Source: Pseudomonadota bacterium (GTDB taxonomy: Bacteria; Pseudomonadota; Alphaproteobacteria; Acetobacterales; Acetobacteraceae). From it: a stretch of DNA of 13,159 nt. Shown here piece by piece: positions 1 to 5,652 of this stretch. Below the pieces are notes generated by a model. That model saw only the letters and a list, made by a program, of their open reading frames with translations, made no database searches and was not told where the DNA came from. The stretch covers positions 1-13,159 of the forward strand of contig JAFADX010000175.1 of NCBI GenBank assembly GCA_023424475.1, in the 5' to 3' direction. The position numbers were made by a program, and so were the translations under genes. Every line of letters starts with the position of its first letter. Position 1 is the stretch's first letter.

Positions 1-31
1 GAACCGCCGCGTGGAGATCGTCCTCCACTAG
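1..31 (+). CDS. OmpA-family protein, C-terminal tail only (partial at window edge)
   Basis: The first 31 bases encode NRRVEIVLH followed by a TAG stop at 29-31. This matches the closing residues of the complete OmpA-family protein just downstream (NRRVEIIIR), and the DNA of the two tails is almost identical over the first 19 bases. The gene is therefore most likely a tandem paralogue of that gene, ending in the same peptidoglycan-binding OmpA domain. Its stop codon overlaps the first bases of the 105-bp repeat that begins at 30, so the repeat may have supplied this stop. The terminator at 166-189 probably serves this gene. Nothing can be said about its N-terminal part. Confidence 0.75.
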   Translation, partial: NRRVEIVLH

Positions 32-134
32 AGCAGATCCCGATCAGGTGGCCTCACCTGATCGGGTGAAGATGCTCGCGGAAACAAGGGGCTGGAGACG
101 TTGCCGCGAGCCAGGGCGAACGGGAACGTCTCTA
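30..134 (+). repeat. 105-bp dispersed palindromic repeat, copy 1
   Basis: This stretch recurs at 7427-7531 in the same window orientation with 99 of 105 bases identical and no gaps. The left half forms a hairpin: a perfect 12-bp stem CCCGATCAGGTG / CACCTGATCGGG (39-50 and 55-66) around a GCCT loop, extended by GAGCA (31-35) pairing with TGCTC (73-77). The right half (about 99-128) can form a weaker imperfect hairpin, CGTTgCCGC with ACGGgAACG, which is better paired in copy 2. The ends carry a short inverted match, TAGAG at the left (29-33) and CTCTA at the right. The element begins inside the TAG stop of the OmpA tail and lies upstream of that gene's terminator. No protein is encoded. It resembles the short palindromic intergenic elements of alphaproteobacteria (RIME or REP-like), but I cannot assign a named family. 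Confidence 0.9.
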
Positions 135-165
135 AGCGTTCGCTCCTCGCGACACTTCCTCGGAT

Positions 166-189
166 AGGGGCGCCGAAAGGCGCCCCTTT
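166..189 (+). terminator. Rho-independent terminator after the upstream OmpA tail
   Basis: A perfect 9-bp stem AGGGGCGCC / GGCGCCCCT (166-174, 179-187) encloses a GAAA tetraloop and is followed by a short T run. It lies 135 bases beyond the stop of the partial gene, with the 105-bp repeat in between, so the repeat would be part of that gene's 3' untranslated region. Confidence 0.8.
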
Positions 190-211
190 CTGCGTTGCGA
201 GCCACAGTGCG

Positions 212-241
212 GTCCGGCACAATTCGTTGACCTGTCCGGCA
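212..241 (+). promoter_or_regulatory. Directly repeated 8-mer upstream of the OmpA-family gene
   Basis: GTCCGGCA occurs at 212-219 and again at 234-241, 22 bases apart start to start, about two helical turns. The second copy lies just upstream of the ATG at 254. Such spacing suits a protein bound on one face of the helix, but no factor is known. I see no convincing -35/-10 pair or Shine-Dalgarno sequence here. Confidence 0.25.
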
Positions 242-253
242 TAGACTGTCCCC

Positions 254-1396
254 ATGGCTTTGGCTGCCTCCCCCCGTCGCCTCGCGCTCGCGATCGCGAT
301 CCTGTCGCTTCCAGCCCTGCCGGGGCCCGCGCTGGCTCAGGAGCAGGCACAGAGCCAGTTCGTGACCGGGCCATATGTCGCCGGCGGCGCCGGCACGAAC
401 TTCGTCCCCGACACGGACCTCAATCTCGACGGTTCCCTCAGCGCCGCCCTGCGGGGCGCGGGCTACCTCCCGACAGGCTCCATCGGGTTCGAACCCGGAT
501 TCGCCGGCGTGCTCAGCCTCGGCTGGGGGTTCGGCAATGGCCTGCGTGCCGAGATCGAGGGATCCTGGCGGAACAATTCGCTCGACAGCGTCTCGGGCGT
601 TGCCGGCTGGGCCAGCACCGACGCCTTCGGGGGGCGCCAGGAAAGCTGGGGCGTCATGGGCAATGTCCTGCTCGATCTCGCCGTGATCGGGCCGGTCGTT
701 CCGTATGTCGGTTTCGGCGCCGGCTACATCGTCACCGACTGGTCCGGCGTGCGCGGCATCGGCCAGAACGGCGCCCTGCGCATGACCGTGAACGACAGCG
801 ACGGCCAGTTCGCCTACCAGGGCATCGCCGGCCTGTCCTTTCCCCTCCAGTTCGCACCCGGGCTGACGCTGACCGCGGAGTATCGCTTTCTCGGCACCCT
901 GCAGCCGCGCCTCCAGGCACGCTTCGACGACCCCGCCACGGGCGCCGTCGTCGCACGCGGCACCGTGGAGCCCGACAACTACAACCACTCCCTGATGCTT
1001 GGGCTGCGCTACGCCTTCAACCGCCCCGGCCCGCCGGCACCGCCGGCCGCCGCCGCACCGGCCCCCAGCCGCACCTTCCTGGTCTTCTTCGACTGGAACA
1101 GTGCGGTCCTGAACGAGCGTGCGCGCCAGATCATCGGTGAGGCCGCGCAGCAGGCCCGTGCGCAACGCACCACGCGGATCGAGGTCGCGGGCCACGCGGA
1201 TCGATCGGGCACCGTGCAGTACAACCAGGTCCTCTCACGCCGCCGGGCCGAAACCGTGGCCGCGGAACTCGTCCGCCTCGGCGTGCCGCAGCAGGAGATC
1301 GAGGTCACCGCCTTCGGCGAGACCCATCCCCTGGTCGCCACCGCGGACAATGTCCGCGAGCCGCAGAACCGCCGCGTGGAGATCATCATCCGCTGA
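254..1396 (+). CDS. OmpA-family outer-membrane protein (beta-barrel plus peptidoglycan-binding domain)
   Basis: The 380-residue protein starts with a typical Sec signal peptide (basic RR at 8-9, hydrophobic core 10-24, likely cleavage after ALA at 28). Residues of about 35-255 are glycine- and aromatic-rich with alternating strands, as in the OmpA/opacity 8-stranded barrel family. A Pro/Ala linker (about 257-272) leads to a C-terminal OmpA domain (about 273-380) with the HADRSGT segment and the YNQVLSRRRAETV helix. D316 and R331 line up with the Asp and Arg that hold diaminopimelate in this family. The expected role is to tether the outer membrane to peptidoglycan, with the barrel in the outer membrane. 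No strong Shine-Dalgarno precedes the ATG, but this start gives a clean signal peptide and no better start follows. The upstream partial gene is probably a tandem paralogue. The family assignment is firm; any porin or adhesin role is not visible. Confidence 0.92.
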   Translation: MALAASPRRLALAIAILSLPALPGPALAQEQAQSQFVTGPYVAGGAGTNFVPDTDLNLDGSLSAALRGAGYLPTGSIGFEPGFAGVLSLGWGFGNGLRAEIEGSWRNNSLDSVSGVAGWASTDAFGGRQESWGVMGNVLLDLAVIGPVVPYVGFGAGYIVTDWSGVRGIGQNGALRMTVNDSDGQFAYQGIAGLSFPLQFAPGLTLTAEYRFLGTLQPRLQARFDDPATGAVVARGTVEPDNYNHSLMLGLRYAFNRPGPPAPPAAAAPAPSRTFLVFFDWNSAVLNERARQIIGEAAQQARAQRTTRIEVAGHADRSGTVQYNQVLSRRRAETVAAELVRLGVPQQEIEVTAFGETHPLVATADNVREPQNRRVEIIIR

Positions 1397-1413
1397 CCTC
1401 GGGCCCGGCGCAC

Positions 1414-1450
1414 CCGAAGGGAGGAAGGGTGCGCTTCGCTCCCCCTTCGG
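1414..1450 (+). terminator. Possible first hairpin downstream of the OmpA-family gene
   Basis: CCGAAGGG (1414-1421) pairs with CCCTTCGG (1443-1450), and an inner GAAG/CTTC pair can form. It begins 18 bases after the stop. There is no T run after it, so it is a weaker terminator candidate than the hairpin at 1518-1545. The arms and flanking sequence could instead belong to another dispersed intergenic repeat, which one window cannot decide. Confidence 0.35.
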
Positions 1451-1517
1451 CGCCGGACGGGCCGCGGATCGTTCCTTCGCCTGGCGGGCGGGTGGCGCGC
1501 GGCCGGCCTGAAACGCA

Positions 1518-1545
1518 GAAGGGGCGGCCCTGGGGCCGCCCCTTC
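1518..1545. terminator. Bidirectional terminator between convergent genes
   Basis: A perfect 12-bp stem GAAGGGGCGGCC / GGCCGCCCCTTC (1518-1529, 1534-1545) closes a CTGG loop. It sits between the plus-strand OmpA-family gene ending at 1396 and the minus-strand gene ending at 1570, so it can serve both. There is almost no T run on either side, which is common in very GC-rich genomes. Confidence 0.75.
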
Positions 1546-1569
1546 GCATGCCTGGCGCCGCGCGTCGCG

Positions 1570-2076
1570 TCAGCGGTGGCGGGCGGAGCGCGTCGCGCGC
1601 GCGCGGGTTGCGCGCGAAGGCGCCGCCCCGCAGTCCTCGGCGTCATAGGACACCGGGATGTTGCGCTGCACGGCGAACTTCGCGAGGTCCGATGCCGGGG
1701 TCGAGAGCGCCTGCTGGAACAGCGCCGTGGCATCGGTGCAGAAGAAGGACCCGGCACGGACCGCATCCTGGGAATGCTCGTTCGCGAGCGAGGTGTTGAA
1801 CGAGTCGAGGCGCGTGCGCCCCTGCCTGCCATAGGTGCGGGTGAAATGCGCCGAGGCCGTCCGGTCGGCGCTGCTCAACTGGCCGCCGAACTGGCGGATG
1901 AAGCGGTTGTACGGCTCGGCCTGGCGGCATTGCAGCGCGCTCACCATGAGGTAGGTGCGCAGCGCGCGGACATCGAGCGCCTCGCGCTCCTCCGGCCGCA
2001 GGCAGCCGGCGGCGAAGGCCGGCGCGGCGATGGCGACACCGCAGAGCGCGGCGATGAAGGTGCGGGTCTTGCTCAT
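1570..2076 (-). CDS. Uncharacterised secreted protein with four cysteines, 168 aa
   Basis: I do not recognise a named family. The protein begins MSKTRTFIAAL with a clear signal peptide and probable cleavage after AFA at residue 22. The sequence FAAGC25 is a poor lipobox because no Leu sits at -3, so a soluble periplasmic protein is likelier than a lipoprotein. The mature part has exactly four cysteines (C25, C50, C113, C149), suggesting two disulfides. It is largely helical in character, with a Y56NRFIRQFGGQL segment and a FNTSLANEHSQDA segment. It ends in a low-complexity Arg-rich tail (about 151-168). The frame stays open upstream to 2220, but the ATG at 2076 is preferred because it starts the signal peptide and a GGGAG lies about 13 bases upstream. 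It is a single gene, convergent with the OmpA-family gene. An AT-rich tract around 2183-2210 is the likely promoter area, but no clear -35/-10 pair could be set. Confidence 0.75.
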   Translation of the reverse strand: MSKTRTFIAALCGVAIAAPAFAAGCLRPEEREALDVRALRTYLMVSALQCRQAEPYNRFIRQFGGQLSSADRTASAHFTRTYGRQGRTRLDSFNTSLANEHSQDAVRAGSFFCTDATALFQQALSTPASDLAKFAVQRNIPVSYDAEDCGAAPSRATRARATRSARHR

Positions 2077-2256
2077 GGGCGCCGGGCGCTCCCTTGCGTG
2101 AGGAGTGGCCCCGCCGACCCTCACGATTCGCCGTGCGGTGGCAGGAGTCCTGTCCGCGCTCATACCGCCTGCCGAGCCCGGGGAAAACTGAAAATTTGTA
2201 TCAAACGCCAGCGGAACCAACCAGTTGCATCCCAGCGTGAAGAGATTGGTCCAACC

Positions 2257-2859
2257 TCACGCCGCCGCGGCCCCGGAAAGCCGTTTCCGGCAGCGTCCCA
2301 GACGTGCCAGCCCTGCCATCCGCCGCTCCAGGAAGGCGAGCGCCGGGCCGGGATCCTCGGTGTCGTCGCGGAGCCAGAAGGCCAGGGTGGCGCCATAGAT
2401 CGCCGCCAGGCTCATCCGCCGCGTGTACCAGGAAACGTCGGACGAGCGGTCGCCCGCGGCCTGCCAGATCGCATTCGCGGTCCGGGCGCCGGTCCTGACC
2501 GCCAGCGCCGCGTTCCAGGGCAATGCCAGCAGCGCCATCGCCCGCCGCAGGGCTTCCTTGTGCGGCGCCGCGAGCCGCAGCCGTGCCTCGACCAGGGCGC
2601 GGATCCGGCCCGGGGTGCGCAGGCCGGTCAGATCGCCCACGGCCGCCGCCATCTCCCGGTCCGCCTGGTCGAGCCAGGCGTCGACGGCAGAAACGGGGCC
2701 CCGGGGAAACAGGATCCCAGCCTCCTCAGCCGGCAGGCCCGCCCCGGCGAGGCCCGCGGCGATCGCGGCGCGGCTCCAGCCCATCCTGGGCACCAGCGGC
2801 ACCATGGCGCGCAGCGCGGCGTCCCGCGCCGCCCGGTCGGCGTCATTCAGCGTGGTCAT
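2257..2859 (-). CDS. coq9: COQ9-family protein, ubiquinone biosynthesis accessory factor
   Basis: The 200-residue product carries the COQ9 C-terminal signature: KEALRRAMALLALPWN (101-116), IWQAAGD (131-137), then S139-S-D141-V-S-W144-Y-T-R-R and a WLRDDTEDP segment (162-170). The N-terminal part (about 15-55) resembles the TetR-like helical region of the family. In mitochondria COQ9 binds lipid and presents quinone intermediates to the COQ7 hydroxylase; the bacterial protein is thought to support aerobic ubiquinone synthesis in the same way, which is inference here. The ATG at 2859 overlaps the def stop codon (ATGA). It is preceded by a strong AGGAGGAGG inside the last codons of def, which fixes the start and points to translational coupling. 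The gene lies downstream of def in a two-gene operon. I found no strong terminator after its stop. Confidence 0.87.
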   Translation of the reverse strand: MTTLNDADRAARDAALRAMVPLVPRMGWSRAAIAAGLAGAGLPAEEAGILFPRGPVSAVDAWLDQADREMAAAVGDLTGLRTPGRIRALVEARLRLAAPHKEALRRAMALLALPWNAALAVRTGARTANAIWQAAGDRSSDVSWYTRRMSLAAIYGATLAFWLRDDTEDPGPALAFLERRMAGLARLGRCRKRLSGAAAA

Positions 2860-3374
2860 GCCTCCTCCTTCGTGGCGCGCGCCTGCGTCGCGCGGGCGAG
2901 TTCCTCGACGAAGCCGAACTGGGAGAGATCCTCCATCCGCATCGGGTAGAGCACGCCGTCCAGATGGTCGGTCTCGTGCTGCATCACGCGGGCGGTGATG
3001 CCCGCCGCCTCGCCGGCAACCTCGCGCCCATCCATGTCGAGGCCGCTGAAGCGCAGCCGGGCATGGCGGCGGACCGCGCCGCGCAGGCCGGGAATGGACA
3101 GGCAGCCCTCCCAGCCGAGCTCGCTCTCGTCCCCCACCGGCTCCAGGACCGGGTTGATCAGGGCCGAGATGCCGCCCGCCCCCGTGCGCCAGACAAAGAG
3201 GCGCAGCGGCACATGGACCTGCGGGGCGGCGAGGCCGATGCCGCCCGCATCCTCCATCGTCTCGGCCATGTCGGCGACCAGGCGCCGGATGTCCGGCGCC
3301 GCGGGGTCTTCGACCTCCTCCGCCCGGCCGAGAAGGACAGGGTGGCCCATGCGGGCGATCTTCAGGATGGCCAT
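2856..3374 (-). CDS. def: Peptide deformylase
   Basis: This 172-residue protein removes the N-formyl group from nascent proteins in the cytoplasm using a bound metal ion. All three family motifs are intact: G45-IGLAAPQ52 (motif 1), E89-G-C91-L-S (motif 2, Cys metal ligand) and H133-E134-T-D-H137 (motif 3, two His ligands and the catalytic Glu). The length is normal for a bacterial deformylase. The frame continues 20 codons further upstream, but the ATG at 3374 is right: the family begins close to the ILKI strand, and GGAG lies about 7 bases before it. The gene is divergent from rpsU across 180 bases and overlaps the downstream COQ9-family gene by 4 bases. In many bacteria def is paired with fmt, which is not seen here. 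Confidence 0.96.
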   Translation of the reverse strand: MAILKIARMGHPVLLGRAEEVEDPAAPDIRRLVADMAETMEDAGGIGLAAPQVHVPLRLFVWRTGAGGISALINPVLEPVGDESELGWEGCLSIPGLRGAVRRHARLRFSGLDMDGREVAGEAAGITARVMQHETDHLDGVLYPMRMEDLSQFGFVEELARATQARATKEEA

Positions 3375-3411
3375 GGCGCTCCGGGAGTGGGAAAATCGGT
3401 TGTGCAGCACA

Positions 3412-3471
3412 CATATAGGGCCCTCGGCACGCAAGCGAGGGCTTCCGGGGCGTTACGAATCCGTGCTACAC
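3412..3471. promoter_or_regulatory. Divergent def / rpsU promoter region (candidate elements)
   Basis: The 180-base gap 3375-3554 must start transcription both ways. On the minus strand TATATG (3417-3412) is a plausible -10 for def, though no good -35 sits at the right distance. On the plus strand CTTCCG (3442-3447) and GCTACA (3465-3470) are 17 bases apart and could drive rpsU, giving a leader of about 78 bases. A 7-bp inverted repeat GCCCTCG / CGAGGGC (3420-3426, 3436-3442) lies between them and could be an operator or a leader hairpin. These are pattern matches only. Confidence 0.3.
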
Positions 3472-3554
3472 GCTGCCGCGAAGCGGACCGGGCGACCGGT
3501 CGCGCCTGCTTTTCGTGCTTTCTGAAACCCAGTTCGCGCAGGAGGTTGCGCCGC

Positions 3555-3758
3555 GTGCAAGTCGTCGTTCGGGACAACAATATCGACCAGGCGCTGAAGG
3601 CGCTGAAGAAGAAGCTGCAGCGTGAAGGCGTCTTCCGCGAGATGAAGCTTCGCCGTCACTACGAGAAGCCGTCCGAGCGCCGCGCGCGCGAGGCCGCCGA
3701 GGCCGTCCGCCGCGCCCGCAAGGTCGAGCGCAAGCGCCTGGAGCGCGAGGGCTTCTGA
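3555..3758 (+). CDS. rpsU: 30S ribosomal protein bS21
   Basis: The 67-residue, strongly basic product reads (M)QVVVRDNNIDQALKALK, then KLQREGVFREMKLRRHYEKP and an Arg/Lys-rich helix ending in EREGF. This is the classical bS21 pattern. The protein joins the small subunit late, near the anti-Shine-Dalgarno end of 16S rRNA, and helps initiation. The start is GTG at 3555: AGGAGG at 3540-3545 is nine bases upstream, and the protein then begins at the conserved QVVVRDNN. An in-frame TTG at 3546 is too close to the Shine-Dalgarno to be used. The gene is monocistronic, divergent from def, and closed by the terminator at 3808-3843. Confidence 0.95.
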   Translation: MQVVVRDNNIDQALKALKKKLQREGVFREMKLRRHYEKPSERRAREAAEAVRRARKVERKRLEREGF

Positions 3759-3807
3759 GCCCGCGGCCCGGTCCCCGGATCGGGCCTGCCCAAGCCGGGC
3801 CACGCAG

Positions 3808-3843
3808 AACCGCGGGGTGGGGATGCCCACCGGCCGCGGTTTT
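3808..3843 (+). terminator. Rho-independent terminator of rpsU
   Basis: AACCGCGG (3808-3815) pairs with CCGCGGTT (3834-3841), and inside it GGTGGG pairs with CCCACC around a GATG loop, leaving a two-base GG bulge. The hairpin runs into TTTT (3840-3843). It lies 50 bases past the rpsU stop. Confidence 0.8.
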
Positions 3844-3866
3844 CGCGTTTTCAGCCTGCCCCGCGG

Positions 3867-4166
3867 CTATGCCAGGCTCGCCTCGGCCGCGAGCCAGGCC
3901 CGGAACGCTGCCATCGCCTGGGTTTCGCGCCGGGAGATGAGCCGCGTCAGCCAATGGGCGCCGGTCTCGACCTCCTCTGCGAAGGGGCGTGCGAGGCGGC
4001 CGGCCCGCCATTCGCGCGCCGGCGGCAGCGCGATGCCGGCGCCCTGCATGGCGGCCTTCGCCATGATCAGCGATGAAGCGAAGGCGAAGCCTCGGATATC
4101 CGGCGCCGCGAGGTCCGGAAGCGCGAACCGGCGCGGCCCAGGCGGCGGCGCGCCGGGGCGGCCCCA
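3867..4166 (-). pseudogene. LysR-family regulator, C-terminal remnant (GcvA-like)
   Basis: Read on the minus strand, this frame encodes about 100 residues matching the end of a LysR substrate-binding domain. From about 4130 it reads FALPDLAAPDIRGFAF, then MAKAAMQGAGIALPP, GRLARPF, an aromatic HWL strand, and the closing helix AFRAWLAAEA before a TAG at 3867-3869. The pattern of AA..G.GIAL, GRL..PF and F..WL..E is typical of GcvA-like regulators. The N-terminal DNA-binding domain and most of the effector domain are absent: upstream the frame runs through low-complexity sequence into the pntB terminator and stop codon. No start with a ribosome site is seen; the internal ATG at 4064 would give a 65-residue piece with no fold of its own. 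The gene was probably truncated by a deletion or rearrangement near 4170. The exact 5' limit is uncertain. Confidence 0.65.
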
Positions 4167-4184
4167 GCGCCGCCGCGCGAAAGG

Positions 4185-4226
4185 CGGAAGGGCCCTCTCC
4201 CCGCACGTCGCGGGCAGGCCCTTCCG
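4185..4226 (-). terminator. Terminator of the pnt operon
   Basis: CGGAAGGGCC (4185-4194) and GGCCCTTCCG (4217-4226) form a perfect 10-bp stem, and inside it CCCGC pairs with GCGGG (4200-4204, 4210-4214). On the minus strand the hairpin begins about 15 bases after the pntB stop and is followed by CCTTTCG, a weak T-rich tail. Confidence 0.7.
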
Positions 4227-4241
4227 GCTGCGCGGGGGGCG

Positions 4242-5648
4242 CTACCTCTGCAGCGCCTGCACGATCTCCTGCGTCACCTTCTTGGCATCGCCGAAGAGCA
4301 TCATGGTGTTCGGGCGGAAGAACAGCTCGTTCTCCACGCCCGCATAGCCCGAGGCCATGCCGCGCTTGACGAAGAAGACCGTCTTGGCGCGCTCCACATC
4401 GAGGATCGGCATGCCGTAGATGGCCGAGGACTTGTCCGTCTTCGCCGCCGGGTTGGTCACGTCGTTCGCCCCGATGACGAAGGCGACGTCGGCATCGGCG
4501 AATTCGGGGTTGATCTCCTCGAGTTCGAAGACCTCGTCATAAGGCACGTTGGCCTCGGCCAGCAGTACGTTCATATGGCCCGGCATGCGGCCGGCGACGG
4601 GGTGGATCGCGTACTTGATCTCCGCGCCTTCCTTCTTCAGCAGGTCCGCCATCTCCCGCAGCACCTGCTGGGCCTGGGCCACCGCCATGCCGTAGCCGGG
4701 CACGACGATGATCTTCTGCGCGTTCTTCATCATGTAGGCGGCGTCTTCCGGGGAGCCCGCCTTGACCGGCGGGCGGTCGCCCGCGTCGCCGCCACCCGCG
4801 GCCGCGCCGCCTTCCGAGCCGAACCCGCCCAGCAGCACGTTGATGATGCTGCGGTTCATGCCCTTGCACATGATGTAGGACAGGATCGCGCCCGAGGCGC
4901 CGACCAGCGCGCCGGTGATGATCAGCAGCAGGTTGCCGATGGTGAAGCCGATCCCCGCCGCCGCCCAGCCCGAATAGCTGTTCAGCATGGACACCACCAC
5001 CGGCATGTCCGCCCCCCCGATCGGGATGATCAGCAGGAAGCCGAGCGCGAAGGACAGGATCGCGATCAGCCAGAACAGCACGCCCGAGCCGGTCGCGACG
5101 AAGATGCCGATCAGCACCAGCAGCAGGATGCCGAGCGCGAGGTTCAGCCAGTGCTGCCCGGCGAAGGTGATCGGCGCGCCGGACATCTTCCCCGCCAGTT
5201 TCGCGAAGGCGATCACCGAGCCCGAGAAGGTGATGGCGCCGATCGCGACGCCGAGCGACATCTCGACCAGCGACTGGGTGTGGATATGCCCATGCGTGCC
5301 GATCCCGAAGGAGGACGGCGCGTAGAAGGCGCCCGCGGCGACGAAGACCGCCGCCAGGCCGACCAGGGAGTGGAAGGCGGCGACGAGCTGCGGCAGCGCC
5401 GTCATCTGGATGCGCTGGGCGACCACGGCGCCGACCGAGCCGCCGATGGCCAGGCCCGCGATGATCAGGACGATGCCGCCGAAGCCCATGCCGTGGTGGA
5501 ACAGCGTCGCCAGGATGGCGATGCCCATCCCGATCATGCCGTAGAGGTTGCCGCGGCGGCTGGTCTCGGGGTGGCTCAGCCCGCGGAGCGCCAGGATGAA
5601 GAGGACGGAGGCGACCAGGTAGGCGAGGGTCGAGAGCGTGGAACCCAT
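4242..5648 (-). CDS. pntB: Proton-translocating NAD(P) transhydrogenase, beta subunit
   Basis: The 468-residue protein has an N-terminal membrane domain (about 4-275, roughly nine hydrophobic segments), a Gly/Ala linker (about 276-305) and the C-terminal NADP(H)-binding domain III (about 306-468). Domain III shows VPGYGMAVAQAQ (316-327), HPVAGRMPGHMNVLLAEA (349-366), GANDVTNPAA (393-402) and KRGMASGYAGVENE (428-441), all hallmarks of PntB. H93 and N223 line up with the E. coli beta-subunit His91 and Asn222 of the proton channel. With the two alpha subunits it couples inward proton flow to hydride transfer from NADH to NADP+, supplying NADPH. The start is four bases after the pntAB stop, with a GGGGGG run about ten bases upstream. 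It is the last gene of the operon. Confidence 0.97.
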   Translation of the reverse strand: MGSTLSTLAYLVASVLFILALRGLSHPETSRRGNLYGMIGMGIAILATLFHHGMGFGGIVLIIAGLAIGGSVGAVVAQRIQMTALPQLVAAFHSLVGLAAVFVAAGAFYAPSSFGIGTHGHIHTQSLVEMSLGVAIGAITFSGSVIAFAKLAGKMSGAPITFAGQHWLNLALGILLLVLIGIFVATGSGVLFWLIAILSFALGFLLIIPIGGADMPVVVSMLNSYSGWAAAGIGFTIGNLLLIITGALVGASGAILSYIMCKGMNRSIINVLLGGFGSEGGAAAGGGDAGDRPPVKAGSPEDAAYMMKNAQKIIVVPGYGMAVAQAQQVLREMADLLKKEGAEIKYAIHPVAGRMPGHMNVLLAEANVPYDEVFELEEINPEFADADVAFVIGANDVTNPAAKTDKSSAIYGMPILDVERAKTVFFVKRGMASGYAGVENELFFRPNTMMLFGDAKKVTQEIVQALQR

Positions 5649-5652
5649 CGGC

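Noticed and set aside
30..134. CRISPR repeat or insertion sequence as an explanation of the 105-bp repeat
   Set aside because: There are only two copies 7.4 kb apart, no regular spacers, no transposase frame and no long terminal repeats; a small non-coding dispersed element fits better.
202..240. Sigma-54-like sequence GGCAC...TTGA upstream of the OmpA-family gene
   Set aside because: The spacing and the -12 GC do not fit the consensus, so it was not called.
44..1195. Long minus-strand open frame opposite the OmpA-family gene
   Set aside because: Its protein is low-complexity Arg/Gly/Ala sequence typical of the antisense frame of a GC-rich gene, and the plus strand encodes a clear OmpA-family protein with signal peptide and domain motifs.
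2077..2220. N-terminal extension of the four-cysteine protein to 2220
   Set aside because: The extension has no signal or motif, while the ATG at 2076 begins an obvious signal peptide with GGGAG upstream.
1429..2949. Plus-strand open frame of 506 codons
   Set aside because: It runs antisense to the four-cysteine protein, the COQ9-family gene and the end of def, and crosses a terminator. Its composition is Arg/Gly/Pro-rich with no motif.
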